Source: JALQUL01 sp964556425
Lineage (GTDB): Bacteria; Pseudomonadota; Gammaproteobacteria; Burkholderiales; Burkholderiaceae_C
Length of the DNA stretch: 64,000 nt
Reading direction: 5' to 3'
Assembly: GCA_964556425.1 (NCBI GenBank)
Contig: CAZKWC010000003.1
Span: forward strand, 1 to 64,000
Shown one piece after another: positions 1 to 11,000 of this stretch. The notes below the pieces were generated by a model. That model worked only from the letters and a program-made list of their open reading frames with translations, did no database searches and was not told the DNA's origin. The position numbers and the translations under genes were made by a program. Positions within the stretch are counted from its first letter, which is position 1, and each line of letters starts with the position of its first letter.

Positions 1-3
1 CAA

Positions 4-801
4 CTAATCTGCTTTAGCCAACTGCCCTACAACCTGTTGCTGTAAATCATGTGCCCATTCACGGCGGCTTCTGCCGTTGGCGGTTTGTGGTTCGGCAAAA
101 GCAAGCTCTGCACGAATACTATTGGCTTTGGCAATACGCCAAACACTTCCTAATAAAGTATCGTCTCCTACATAAGGGGCTGCTTGCGATAGTTGCCATT
201 GTGAGCTTTGGCTAGAGTGGGCCGCCGCTACTGGCTCTTGCAGCTCTAGGTATTGCAGAGCAATAGTTTGAATAGGACAAGCAGCAGAAATAGCGGCCTG
301 TATTAAATTGCCATGAAATGGCAAGACAGTCTCGCCAGTGCTAGTGGTGCCCTCTGGAAAAACCATTAACATATCGTTTTGCAGCAATGCGTCCTTCATC
401 TGATGCACTACTCGCATGACATCACGATTAGACTCGCGTTCTATAAACAAAGTGCCTGCGCCAGCCACCATAGAGCCCAATATAGGCCAATGGTGTAACT
501 CGGCTTTTGATATAAATCGTGCTGGAATGGTTGCCAATATCAAAATAATATCTAACCAAGAAACATGATTGGCAAGTAATAATAAAGGCCCACTTTTAGG
601 TATAAGGCCAGGACCATTGGTGTGTAATTGAATACCCAATGCACTTAATACCTGATGCGCCCACTCATGAATTTTATTTTGCCTTTGTAGTGGGCTTAAT
701 CGAGTAGCAGGGCCAAATTGAAAGCGCACCACCCACACTGCTTTAATGATTAAACCTAGCACATGTAACAGCCTTAGAACCGCTCTCAAATTGGCCCACA
801 T
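4..801 (-). CDS. plsC: 1-acyl-sn-glycerol-3-phosphate acyltransferase (PlsC)
   Basis: Acylates lysophosphatidic acid to phosphatidic acid at the inner membrane in phospholipid synthesis. The family motifs are visible: NHVSWLD (the HX4D catalytic motif, about residue 80) and FPEGTTSTG (acceptor binding), with a hydrophobic N-terminal segment around residues 8-25. I chose the ATG at 801 over the one at 807 because AGGA lies 5 nt before 801 but directly abuts 807. The product is then 265 residues, normal for the family. It is the last visible gene of the yqgE-ruvX-pyrR-pyrB-pyrC' group, 11 bp downstream of the dihydroorotase homologue, and probably shares its transcript. Family assignment is secure; acyl-chain preference cannot be read. 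Confidence 0.93.
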   Translation of the reverse strand: MWANLRAVLRLLHVLGLIIKAVWVVRFQFGPATRLSPLQRQNKIHEWAHQVLSALGIQLHTNGPGLIPKSGPLLLLANHVSWLDIILILATIPARFISKAELHHWPILGSMVAGAGTLFIERESNRDVMRVVHQMKDALLQNDMLMVFPEGTTSTGETVLPFHGNLIQAAISAACPIQTIALQYLELQEPVAAAHSSQSSQWQLSQAAPYVGDDTLLGSVWRIAKANSIRAELAFAEPQTANGRSRREWAHDLQQQVVGQLAKAD

Positions 802-812
802 AAACATCCTTT

Positions 813-2129
813 TTAAACTGGCTGGGGTAGTGAATAACTTAATAAACCAGCCACCAAAGTATGTTTGACTTTGGCTGGAATTTCATAGCCCGAAAATGGA
901 GTAGATTTGCCTTGGCTGCTTAAACTATTTTCAGAAACTACCCAATTGTGAGCCAAATCTACAATACATAAATCGGCCTCTTGACCCACGGTAATTTGTC
1001 CTAGTATGGTCGGAGCTTGTAACACGGAGTCGCCCAATACTTTGGCCGCTTGGCTAGTTACACAAGCAAAGGTTTCAAGCAAGGAAAGTTGCTGACTTTG
1101 ACCCCATTTATAAGCCAAACTTAATAACAACTCTAGGCCACTTGCACCAGGTGTTGCACTGGCAAAAGGCACTGCCTTGGCATCTCGCTCTAAAGGGTAA
1201 TGATCAGACACCAAGGCATCAATCGTGCCGTCTTTTAAACCTTGTTGTAAAGCATCACGATCACGCTGCTGACGCAGTGGGGGAGTTAATCTCGCACGGC
1301 TGTCAAAATAACCAATATCTTGATCGGTTAAGAATAAAGAGTTGATACTGACATCGGCACTAATAGGCAGGCCTGCTGCTTTGGCTTGGCGCACCAACTC
1401 TACGCTATCGGCGCTGCTTAAACGGCATAAATGCACTTTTGCGCCTGTGCTTTTCATGAGGGCAATAACGGTATTAATCGCAATGGTTTCGGCCATTGCA
1501 GGCACGCCACTTAAACCTAAGCGTGTGGCAATTGCACCGCTAGCCGCTACGCCATTACCTAGATAAGCATCGTTGGGTCTAAGCCATACGGTGTAATCAT
1601 AATTAGAGGCATATTGAAATGCACGTTGTAACACTTGCGTATTAAAAATGGTCACATCGGCATGGCTAAAACCTACACAGCCTGCCTCTGTAAGTTGGGC
1701 CATTTCAGTAAGATTTTCACCTTTTAAATTACGGGTTAAAGCGCCTAAAGGAAACACTCGTGCCCGCTTTAAATTGGCCGCTCTAAACTTAAGCATTTTA
1801 ACCAAACCAGGCTCATCTAATACCGGGTCGGTATCGGGTAAACACACCACACTGGTAACGCCGCCTACTACGGCAGCTTGTAATTCGGACTCCAGCATGC
1901 CCTCATGCTCGTGACCAGGCTCACGCAGTCGAACCGCTAAATCTACCAGGCCTGGCAGGACCACACAATCGCTTGCATCAATAATAGTTGCCGACTCAAA
2001 ACCAGCTGGTACTTGGGCTGGGTTATATAGACCCACAATTTTTCTGTCTTCGATTGCAATAGTTGCTACTGCGTCATAGGAGGTCGCTGGGTTAATTACT
2101 CTACCGTTTTGAATTAATAGTTTTGTCAT
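813..2129 (-). CDS. pyrC: Non-catalytic dihydroorotase homologue (PyrC')
   Basis: Belongs to the class I dihydroorotase/amidohydrolase family by overall pattern: GLVD...REPG near residue 60, TPPLR, SDHYP, and a C-terminal EADL segment. The zinc-site histidines are gone. The usual HxH before REPG reads VRL in the segment DLAVRLREPG, and the later metal-binding histidines are replaced in WLRPND and CRLSS. Only the Asp of SDHYP remains. Known from Pseudomonas: such inactive homologues form a structural complex with aspartate transcarbamoylase (PyrB). I infer the same role here, with an active dihydroorotase elsewhere. The start is the ATG at 2129, one base from the pyrB stop; a TTG at 2147 inside pyrB is possible but less likely. 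The product is 438 residues. Confidence 0.88.
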   Translation of the reverse strand: MTKLLIQNGRVINPATSYDAVATIAIEDRKIVGLYNPAQVPAGFESATIIDASDCVVLPGLVDLAVRLREPGHEHEGMLESELQAAVVGGVTSVVCLPDTDPVLDEPGLVKMLKFRAANLKRARVFPLGALTRNLKGENLTEMAQLTEAGCVGFSHADVTIFNTQVLQRAFQYASNYDYTVWLRPNDAYLGNGVAASGAIATRLGLSGVPAMAETIAINTVIALMKSTGAKVHLCRLSSADSVELVRQAKAAGLPISADVSINSLFLTDQDIGYFDSRARLTPPLRQQRDRDALQQGLKDGTIDALVSDHYPLERDAKAVPFASATPGASGLELLLSLAYKWGQSQQLSLLETFACVTSQAAKVLGDSVLQAPTILGQITVGQEADLCIVDLAHNWVVSENSLSSQGKSTPFSGYEIPAKVKHTLVAGLLSYSLPQPV

Positions 2130-2130
2130 A

Positions 2131-3087
2131 TTAGTTTCCCGCCACAATACCCATTACTGCCATACGAACTGCAATACCAAAAGTGACTTGAGGCAAGATC
2201 ACACTTTGGCTTCCATCGACTACTTCCGAGTCAATTTCGACGCCTCGGTTAATAGGCCCTGGATGCATCACAATAGCATCGGGTTGGGCCCATTTGAGTT
2301 TTTCTGCAGTAAGACCATAGTTTTGAAAATACTCTTGGCTAGAGGGCAGCATTGCGCCAGCCATACGTTCGTTTTGTAGGCGCAGCATAATCACCACATC
2401 AACCCCATCTAGACCTTGTTTTAAATTATGAAAAACCTTTACTCCCATTGCCGCTATATCGGATGGAATAAGGGTTTTAGGACCCACTACCCTGACTTCG
2501 GCACAACCCAAAGTGGTAAGGGCATGAATGTCTGACCTTGCTACCCTTGAGTGCAACACGTCTCCCACAATGGCAACGGTTAAATTGGCAAAATCTTTTT
2601 TGTAATGCCGAATGGTGTACATGTCTAACAAAGCCTGGGTAGGATGAGCATGACGACCGTCTCCCGCATTAACCACATGTACATGCGGGGCAACATGCTG
2701 AGCGATTAAATAGGGGGCACCTGATTCACTGTGACGCACTACAAACACGTCTGCTGCCATCGCACTTAAGTTGTCAATGGTATCTAATAATGACTCACCT
2801 TTTGAAGTAGATGAACGACCAATATCGAGGTTAATGACATCGGCGCTTAAACGAGTCGCTGCAATTTCAAAGGTGGTACGAGTACGGGTAGAGTTTTCAA
2901 AAAACAAATTAAAAACACTTTTACCACGTAACAAAGGTACTTTTTTAACTTCGCGATTATTCACACTGGCAAAACTAGCGGCAGTGTCTAAGATTTGCGT
3001 CAATATGGCTTTAGGTAAACCTTCAATTGACAACAAATGTTGCAATTCTCCATTGGAGTTGAGTTGGGGGTTGCGCTTATAGAGCAT
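2131..3087 (-). CDS. pyrB: Aspartate carbamoyltransferase catalytic subunit
   Basis: Condenses carbamoyl phosphate with aspartate, the committed step of pyrimidine synthesis, in the cytoplasm. The carbamoyl-phosphate loop FFENSTRTRTTFE is near residue 60, followed by HPTQALLD (about 145) and HPGPINRGVE near the C-terminus. At 318 residues it is a normal catalytic chain with no fused regulatory domain, and no pyrI is seen. The next gene down is an inactive dihydroorotase homologue, so a PyrB-PyrC' complex of the Pseudomonas kind is likely. The 82-bp gap to pyrR upstream holds a terminator-like hairpin, so expression is probably controlled at that leader. Confidence 0.97.
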   Translation of the reverse strand: MLYKRNPQLNSNGELQHLLSIEGLPKAILTQILDTAASFASVNNREVKKVPLLRGKSVFNLFFENSTRTRTTFEIAATRLSADVINLDIGRSSTSKGESLLDTIDNLSAMAADVFVVRHSESGAPYLIAQHVAPHVHVVNAGDGRHAHPTQALLDMYTIRHYKKDFANLTVAIVGDVLHSRVARSDIHALTTLGCAEVRVVGPKTLIPSDIAAMGVKVFHNLKQGLDGVDVVIMLRLQNERMAGAMLPSSQEYFQNYGLTAEKLKWAQPDAIVMHPGPINRGVEIDSEVVDGSQSVILPQVTFGIAVRMAVMGIVAGN

Positions 3088-3108
3088 ATTTAAAACTCAT
3101 TAATATTG

Positions 3109-3155
3109 AAAAAATAGGCTATTAGATTAAAAATTAGCCCCAGTTCTTGGGGCTA
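3109..3155 (-). terminator. Terminator/attenuator-like leader between pyrR and pyrB
   Basis: Reading the minus strand, TAGCCCCA (3155-3148) pairs with TGGGGCTA (3142-3135) around a 5-nt loop. This is an 8-bp stem followed by A and five T (3134-3129), a standard intrinsic terminator. The second arm can instead pair downstream: GGCTA in minus reading (complement of 3135-3139) matches TAGCC (complement of 3117-3121), followed by TA and six T (3114-3109). The two hairpins exclude each other. The site lies 40 bp upstream of the pyrB ATG. This suggests transcription attenuation of pyrB, but I see no clear PyrR-binding loop. Confidence 0.7.
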
Positions 3156-3169
3156 TTAAAAAAGAAAAA

Positions 3170-3712
3170 CTAAACTAAAACTTCTTGCGACTGAAGAGTT
3201 GCAGGGCTCAAATATTCGAAATCAAACTTCCCAGAGGCATTTTGAATAAGCGTGAGAGAACCGCTTAAACGGTCATTTTCATTGAGTCTTACACCTGATA
3301 CATCGGCTGTAATTGGTAATTGTTTTTCGTTTCTATCGACTAGCACTGCCAAACGAATTCTTGCAGGCCTACCAAAATCGAATAATTCATTAATGATGGC
3401 TCTAACAGTGCGTCCGGTATAGAGTACATCATCAATTAACAAGATATCGGCACCATTCACCTCGAAGGGTAAGTGGGTGGCTTGTGCTTTAGACATGCCT
3501 CTTATTTTATAGTCATCACGATGCATAGATGAAGAAATTGTGCCCATAGGATTGGCTAAGGACAATTCTTGTTGCATTCTTTTAGCGATTAAAACCCCTT
3601 TAGATTGCACACCTACCAAACAGGTATTGGGCTGTAATAAAGCCTGAATTTGCTCCACTAACTGTTGATAGTTTTGCTCTGCATTTAAAACAGTGGGTAA
3701 GGTTTGGCTCAT
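3170..3712 (-). CDS. pyrR: PyrR bifunctional regulator / uracil phosphoribosyltransferase
   Basis: Phosphoribosyltransferase-fold protein with the PRPP-binding signature DILLIDDVLYTGRT near residue 95 and a length (180 residues) typical of PyrR. In Bacillus, PyrR binds pyr mRNA in a UMP-dependent way to promote termination, and it has a uracil phosphoribosyltransferase side activity. Position directly before pyrB fits a regulatory role. The start chosen is the ATG at 3712, which overlaps the ruvX stop as ATGA. A longer frame to 3751 would run inside ruvX and adds nothing conserved. A terminator-like leader follows between this gene and pyrB. Whether this proteobacterial PyrR binds RNA is inference. 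Confidence 0.92.
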   Translation of the reverse strand: MSQTLPTVLNAEQNYQQLVEQIQALLQPNTCLVGVQSKGVLIAKRMQQELSLANPMGTISSSMHRDDYKIRGMSKAQATHLPFEVNGADILLIDDVLYTGRTVRAIINELFDFGRPARIRLAVLVDRNEKQLPITADVSGVRLNENDRLSGSLTLIQNASGKFDFEYLSPATLQSQEVLV

Positions 3713-4128
3713 GCTTGAATACTTCTTAAAAATTGTTCCAAAATAATACACGCAGCTCCACCATCAGGGTCTTTTGCACCTTGGGCAGTGGCCTCTACGG
3801 TAGAGTAACGTTCATCGACTTCAAAAATAGTTAATCCACATCTGGCATATAACTGCCGACCAAATTTTTTAGCCAACACCGTGTTTTCGTGTGGCTGTCC
3901 ATCGGGATGATAAGGCACACCAATAACAAGGGCGTCGGGCTGCCATTCTTTGATGAGTTGGTCTATTGCGGGCCAGCGCAGTTTACCCTCTCCTTTTACT
4001 GTAGGGAGGGCTCTGGCTGTTTGTGTAATTCGGTTGCCACTGGCAACTCCTGTGCGTTTTTGTCCGTAATCAAAAGCCAAAAACAATTGCATATTGTCTT
4101 TCACTTCTGGTGTGGGTTGCTGACTCAT
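3709..4128 (-). CDS. ruvX: Putative Holliday junction resolvase RuvX/YqgF
   Basis: RNase-H-like nuclease of the YqgF family, linked to Holliday junction processing and 16S rRNA 5'-end maturation. Visible motifs are LAFDYGQKRTGVA (first catalytic Asp, about residue 18), VIGVPYHPDG and VDERYSTVEA, the last carrying the conserved Glu/Arg. The length of 139 residues is standard. It overlaps pyrR by 4 bp (ATGA) and begins 3 bp after the yqgE stop, so the three are translationally coupled. The yqgE-ruvX pairing is widespread in proteobacteria, and the extension into pyrR-pyrB is common in Burkholderiales. Confidence 0.95.
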   Translation of the reverse strand: MSQQPTPEVKDNMQLFLAFDYGQKRTGVASGNRITQTARALPTVKGEGKLRWPAIDQLIKEWQPDALVIGVPYHPDGQPHENTVLAKKFGRQLYARCGLTIFEVDERYSTVEATAQGAKDPDGGAACIILEQFLRSIQA

Positions 4129-4131
4129 AAT

Positions 4132-4761
4132 TTATGCTCTTCCTGCCGTAGGTGACAAACTAGCGGTTGAAATTCCTAACAAAGACAAAGCCTTATGATA
4201 GCGTTTATTAATTGGGGTTTCAAAAATTACCGTTTTATTGGCTGCAATTGTGAGCCACTGATTACTTGCAATTTCTGTTTCGAGTTGCCCTGCGGCCCAA
4301 GTGGCATACCCCAATGAAATGAGTACCCGATTAGGGCCATTTCCTTCGGATAAAGCTTCTAAAACATCTTTGGAACTGGTCATTTCCATGTCTTGACCAA
4401 TTTTAATGCTTGAAGAATAGCTGGCATCCCAATCTTTTTTGGATTCTAGTTGCGTTTGTGCCGAAACAACAGGTGTCATACTGAGGGCTTCGTGCAACAC
4501 AAAGCCTCTGTCGGTGTGTATGGGGCCACCCAACATGACAATTTCTTCAGATAAATCGTGTCGACCTAAAGGTAAATCGACTTTTTCAAAGAGTTGATGA
4601 AAACTAAGGTCGCTGGGTTTATTGATGACAATTCCCATTGCGCCTTGAGGATTGTGCTCACACAAATAAACAATTGAGGATTCAAATAAATCATCCTCAA
4701 GGCCTGGCATTGCAATTAAAAATGTATCGGTGAAGTTGATTGGATTGGATTCTTTGCTCAT
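4132..4761 (-). CDS. yqgE: UPF0301 family protein YqgE
   Basis: A 209-residue member of the YqgE/AlgH family (UPF0301, DUF179), recognised from the N-terminal FLIAMPGLEDDLFESSIVYL pattern, GIVINKP and the later GGP motif. In Pseudomonas the AlgH member affects alginate expression, but the biochemical role is unsettled. It is the first gene of the yqgE-ruvX-pyrR-pyrB-pyrC'-plsC run. Only AGGG lies close before the ATG, with very short spacing, so initiation may be weak or the mRNA nearly leaderless. I could not place a convincing promoter. Confidence 0.93.
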   Translation of the reverse strand: MSKESNPINFTDTFLIAMPGLEDDLFESSIVYLCEHNPQGAMGIVINKPSDLSFHQLFEKVDLPLGRHDLSEEIVMLGGPIHTDRGFVLHEALSMTPVVSAQTQLESKKDWDASYSSSIKIGQDMEMTSSKDVLEALSEGNGPNRVLISLGYATWAAGQLETEIASNQWLTIAANKTVIFETPINKRYHKALSLLGISTASLSPTAGRA

Positions 4762-5084
4762 ACCCTAATTCTAACGGGCAAGTGAGCTGTTACATTGATA
4801 CCAGAAAAATAGTCTATTGAATGTAATTGACTTAAGCCTGTTCTTTTTAATTTTTTCAAAAATGAATACTTGGTTTTTTGAAAGCCCATAAAGCAAGTCA
4901 CCAGAAAAATATCATCTTGCAAACTTGCAACTCAAAAAAATTGAAGTGACTCAGCATTCAAACAGGCTTTTCAACCACAACTACCTTTTTGAGTTGAAAA
5001 AGGCAAAAAACATCTAAACCCTAATATCGGTAAGCTTAGACGTTTTATTGCCACTCATCACTCGTTTCAAAAAAAGCGAAGCGA
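4762..5084. other. Intergenic region upstream of yqgE, downstream of chpA
   Basis: About 320 bp with no convincing gene. It must hold the yqgE promoter (minus strand) and the 3' end of chpA. A short hairpin CCTTTTT/AAAAAGG lies at 4984-5003 without a T-tract in the right place. AAGCCTGTT at 4834-4842 recurs inverted as AACAGGCTT at 4961-4969. No clear intrinsic terminator follows chpA. A small RNA is possible but unsupported. Confidence 0.4.
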
Positions 5085-8000
5085 CTAGTTTTTGGTAAAT
5101 TGTTTTTTTACAAATCCACTGTAAGTAGAAATCAAATAAGACAATTCTTCTTCGCTGTAAGGTTTACCCAAATAATGATTCACACCTAAACTAAAGGCTA
5201 ATTCCTTGTGTTTTTCAGCTAAGCGAGAAGTAATCATAATAACGGGCAATGCTTTTAAGTTTTCATCTGAACGTATGGTTCTTAACAAATCAAAACCATC
5301 CATTCGAGGCATTTCAATATCAGCTAAAACAACACATGGCTGGTCTTTACTGTATTCATCTCGAAGTAGAGTTAATGCTTGTATTCCGTCTGCCGCCGAA
5401 ACTACTCGGTAGCCTAAACGTTGTAGCAGTCGTTCAGTTACCCTTCTAACGGTAATTGAGTCATCTACCACCATTACCAAAGGTTTTTTACCTGATTGTG
5501 CTAGTGCTTCTTTTTCAGGCGAAGGCACTAATTGTTTTTGGTTGGCTTTGAATTTTTCTGCATACACCAAAGCCAAGGCCACTGGGTTGTAAATAAAAAC
5601 CACATCGCCAGACGGCAAAATCGTCACACCCGTTAAGCCCGGTAATTGCGACAATTGTGGCCCCAAGTTTTTAACAATCACCTCTTGATTATTTAAAACC
5701 TCATCGACATGAATAGCAAGGCGACGTCCGGCACTTCTGACAATCACCACCGAGACGGTTTTTTGTTGAACTTCTTTGGTTTGTTCTGAACCACCAAACA
5801 ATAGACCTGCCCAAAAGAAATTAAGTTGTTCTTGGCTATAAACTACCGTGCCTTTTTCGTAGGCTTGAGCTAAATCTTTTTGAGAATAACGCAAGACCTG
5901 CTCGACCATACCCACCTGAATGGCAGTAACGGTAGTATCGCATCGAACCAACAATACTTGAGTAGTTGCAGTTGTAAGCGGTAACACCAATCGAATTCCA
6001 AAGCCTCGGCCTTTTTCATTGGCCACTTCCATACGTCCACCTAAGCCATCAATGGCTGAGCGAACCACATCCATACCAATACCACGACCAGAAATTTCGG
6101 TTACCTCAGTGGCAGTTGAAAAACCTTGTGAGCAAATGAGTTCAAAAGCTTTTTCTAGACTGATGTTTTTTTCGCTTGCTTTGATTAATCCGGCTTTTAT
6201 GGCTTTTTGAGAAATGGAGTCAAGATCTAATCCACGGCCATCGTCACGGAATTGAATAAAGACATCGTTTCTGTCGTGACTAATCGCAATATGAATATGG
6301 CCTAATTCATCTTTATTAGCTTTTAAGCGCTCATTTGGATTTTCAATTCCATGGGCTACTGCATTACGAATAAGATGTTCAAGGCAAGGTCCCACTTTAT
6401 CTAACAACTGCCTATCGAGCTCTAAACTACCCCCTTCAATGGCTAAATTGACTTTTTTATCGACATCTTTGGCCGCTTGCCTAACTGTACGATGCAAACG
6501 CTCAGACAACAAATCAAACTCCACCATTCGGGTACGCAAAATAGTCCTTTGTAAGTCACGGGCTTGTCGGCCTTGACTGACTAATTCATCAGTAGCTAAG
6601 TCGATGTTACGTGCAATACCTCTTTGTACGGTAGCAACGTCACTGACTGACTCGGCCATTACCCGAACTAACTCCTGTACCCTAGTGAATCGATCAAACT
6701 CAAGTGGGTCAAATTGGGTTTCGGTTTCTTTTTGTAGAGTTAAACGAGATTGCATTTGAGACTCAGCTTGAATCTCTAGTTCACGTAATTGAACCCTTAA
6801 ACGTTCGACATCACGGGTTAACTCCACTAAAGAAGATTTGAGTTTACCCACTTCGGTTTCAACACGCGCACGGCTACTTAATACTTCACCCGCTTGATTC
6901 ATTAGTTGATCAAGTAACTTTGCGCTTACCCTAACGACTTGTTTGGTTTGTGTCGCATTATTTTCGGTAACTTGAATTTCTGAAGCATGGCTTTCTACTT
7001 TTTCAGCAAAATTGGGGTCAACTACTGCAGAAGCTACTTGTGCTTCTAACTTATTTAAAATTTCAAGTGTCTCTGCCTCTGAAGGGCTTGATGAAGTAAC
7101 ATTATCAAGTTCAGGTGTGGCTAACTCTAAATCAGGCTTGGCCATAATGGATGCTGATCCAGAAGCTGCAATCACATTAATTGGAGCTTCCGGCTCGACT
7201 TCTGTATCAATTAAGTGCGGCTTAATGCTGAGTCGATTAGCGCTTTCTTGATAACCCAATGATGGATTTTCATATAATTTAGCCAACTGCTCGACTTCTA
7301 ACTCAATATGATCAAACCAAGCTAATAAGTCGTCAACTTGCTCTGAAGACATAGGAGTGTCAGCCATGGTTTCGACTTCAGCTTCTAGCCGATGCACGAT
7401 CTCACCCAATCGATAAGCACCCGCTAAACGAGCACTACCTTTAAGAGTGTGCAAACCACGCAAGACTTCAATCTTGGCATCTCGGTTGAGGTGATCAGAA
7501 GTCCAAACACGGCTGTTTCGCATGAGTTCAGGCAATAAATCACGACTTTCTTCTAAGAAGAAACCAAATAACTCTGTATCTAAAATATCAATCGGCAGAT
7601 TGAATTCATTTTCAGGTTCTACTGCTGGACTCACCTCTGGATTGTCGGAGGCATTATTAAAATCAAGACCTGCAACGGCGACTTGTTTTAAAACCTCTTC
7701 TATAGCGTTGGGAGCAGCACCTATTGCTGGGGTAATGCGTACTGGTGCTACTGGCTCGGGTTCTGGTGCTCGTCTTACAAAACACAGACGTTGTAATTGA
7801 GCAATTAATACCGAGTCGGGCTCTTTAAGAAAACCAGCTGCAAATTGATGCAATAAATAACGAATGGAATCAACCGCCTGCTTTATCGTTTGGATTTCCT
7901 CTTCTTCAATGGCAGTCCAAGATTTAACATGTGCACATACTTTTTCCAATAAGCGTGCCAGTGATGACAAACTCACCAAACCGACAGTGGCAGAACAACC

Positions 8001-11000
8001 CGCTAAAAAATGTGCACAGTCTTCTGCTTCTGGTGGAATAGGTTTATCTCGCTCTAACAACCATTCACTCACTACCGTGTCGAGCTCTCTAGTTTTTTCA
8101 TCTGCTTCTTGTAAAAAAACACTGTATAAGTCGAATTTGATACGCAGATGGCCCACCAACTTATATTGCTCTGACTCGCCCGGACCAGAGTTAAGTTGTG
8201 AGGTCATTAGAGTTTGAGAGAGTACTTTTGCTTTGCTTTTATCTAGTGATTGTTCTAATAACAAAGCAGTGCCCAAGGGTTCGGGCTCAATGGGTTCAAT
8301 TAATTCTTTGTTTTGATTAGATTCTAGATGGATGTTTTCTTCAATTGAAGGATTTATGAATTGTGGCTCTATTGGCTCAACCAACCCTAATGACTCTATT
8401 AATACATCTTCTTGAGAAGGTATTAATTGATCTGTAGTGGTACCCGTACCTAAATCAGTATTAGAACGAACATCAGCTGGGGTGACGACATCATTACCTA
8501 ATAAATGATTATCATTATCCAATTCAAGTGTTGTCACAGAATTGAACAATACATCGTCTAAACTCAATTCAGTAGCGTTTTGTTTTCCATTGTCGCTTAC
8601 ATTTTTTGTTTCAATTTTTATAAATTCTTGATCTAAAAAATCGACTGGCACAGATGGCGAGAAATCAGAAGCAGAAATCTCAATTTCCTTATTCTGCTCT
8701 TGAACAGGAGATTCAATAAGGCTATTTAAAAAATCAAATTCATGTAAATGGTAGGTGTTGGCGTCGATAGTGGTTTCGACTTCAGCAGAGTTTTTTAGCT
8801 CTAGCGGTTCAAAAATACCATCACTGTTTTTTTGCTCTGGTACCGAGGTGTTTTGTGGATCAAAATCTAATACCGCTGCAGTCTCATCTAGACTCAAGTC
8901 AATATCTTTAATCACTTGAAAATATTGTACTGAGCTATTTGCAGTACCAAGCTGAGGTATAGCCTCTGAAGTATTCGACGACTTCGCATCTTTTTGCCAG
9001 TCCAAGTTTTCAAAATCAATGCCCTCTAGAGCATTAGTTACCTTTTCTGGTATGACTTGAGTTATCTGCGTTGGCTTATCAGCTTCTAAGAATTGATTCT
9101 CAACTGAGGTAATAAGGGCATCTCCAGAAGCAGCTGACTCTTCGGCTTGTAATTTTTGAGTGTCAATTGAGACTTGATCTTGACCCAGCACAATTTCTGT
9201 TTCATTGGGTGAGAGCCTATCTGTAATGATGGTGGACTCTGGGGTCGATTGAGATAGCGTATCTAGTTGTTGATCAATTGAATTTTTTAGTTCTCCAGTA
9301 TTGACCAAGGATTCTATTTCAGAGAGTTCAAAATCAATCACAGGAGGTATGTCAAATAACTCTTGATTTAAACTAGCCGACTTATCTAAATCTGCACCTT
9401 GAGTAAGGATGCTCATTGGATCATCATTGAGCCTAGCAAAACCTTCGTCAACCTCAAACTCTGAAAATGTTGTCTCTATTTTTTTATTTTTCTTGGATTT
9501 TGGAGCCCCTTTAGGCGGGGTTACCTCCTGATGGCTCACTTTTGGCAACTGCATAGCAGTGGCCAAATGAACCGTAGGCAAAGCAGTTTGGGCTTCTTTA
9601 GTCTTGCTTTTAGCCGTATTTTCGGGCGCTAAGACTAATGTATCTGCAGACTGACTTTTCTCAGGATGGGTTACACCTTGTTTTTCTACTTTTGGCAAAT
9701 AGTTAATAGCATCATTTAAATGGTGCCCTATTGATTGATATTTACCTTTTTGACGCATGAGTTGAGCTGCATCAACAAAGGGTTGGGCTTTCCATTCAGG
9801 ATCTTGGCCAGCGGCAATCATGGCCGACCATTGACCAATTAAATTAAGTGCCTCTTGCGCTAATAAGCATAAGTTGTCACTTACTGGATTAGTTTCATCG
9901 GTTAATTGCTCATTAAGTAATTGCTCCATAGACCATGCGGCATCACCTAGCTCTTTGAGACCTACCATTCGAGCACTGCCCTTTAAGGTATGAAAACCTC
10001 GTCTCAAACTCACTAATTTTTCGACGTCTTTGGCATTGAGCTGCAAAGCAGAGACTGCACCCAAACCTTGTTCAACTACATCTTGCGCTTCGTTAGTAAA
10101 GACGCTTCTCATCTCACCATCTAGCTGTTTATTTTCAGCAAAAGCGGAGTTAAGCTTAGATGGTTTGTTTTGTGAAGTAGCTGAAAGTGTATTATCTAAG
10201 AAGTCTTTGAGAGCATTATTGTCTTCAGAATGAACGGAGCCTGCTGACTCATTAGGTACCGCAGTTGTCTGACCCGAGTTTTGTGCCCATACTCTTTCAT
10301 CTAAAGGACTACCAAAGGTAGAGGTAATTGCGGCTTCTGAGTACAAGGGATCTGAATGCGCCAACGACTGGAACTGATGAGTTGCATTACTGGTTGTCAT
10401 GGTTAACAATGAGCTTTGCAAATCAAATCTAAATATTTTGGCAGGTAATTTGGGTTGGTAAATCAACATATCCACCATCAATCCCAATGTGGCTACATTA
10501 GATGCAATATTTTGCACCAATATAGTTTTAGTATTTTGATTGGTAAGATCAACTTCAATGGTGTCAAGTCTGCGCCTTAAATGACTGACTGTATATACCG
10601 CATCTTCTAAGCCCACCACCGACAAAACACCTCGGATTTGATTAAGTAATGTAGTTAGGCGATCAAGCGCATCGGGATTTCTGGAATTTTGAAATAATAA
10701 CTCAAAATTTCTTTCGATTTCAGAAACCAATTGTTTGAGCTCACCAGCAACGTTTCCTATTGTTTGGTGGTCGCCTGAACGCCTAAATAAAGCCTCCATC
10801 CAGGGCAATAAATTAGGAGCTTCTTGATTTTTGCTCACCTGCTGTAATCGGTGAAACATGACCTCTGTTTTGACCTTTAGATCAGGATCTGAACTATAGA
10901 CATCTGCGATCGTATCTTCTAAAAATAACAATGCGGTTGCGACTTCAAGAGCCAAACTAGATGATACCGATTGGTCATTTTTTAATAATTCTTCAATACA

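Noticed and set aside
3713..3751. Longer PyrR starting at 3751
   Set aside because: The extra 13 residues overlap ruvX; the ATG at 3712 overlaps the ruvX stop in the usual ATGA arrangement.
4834..4969. Inverted pair AAGCCTGTT / AACAGGCTT as a structured small RNA upstream of yqgE
   Set aside because: Nine bases 118 bp apart in an AT-rich stretch is weak, with no promoter or terminator to define an RNA.
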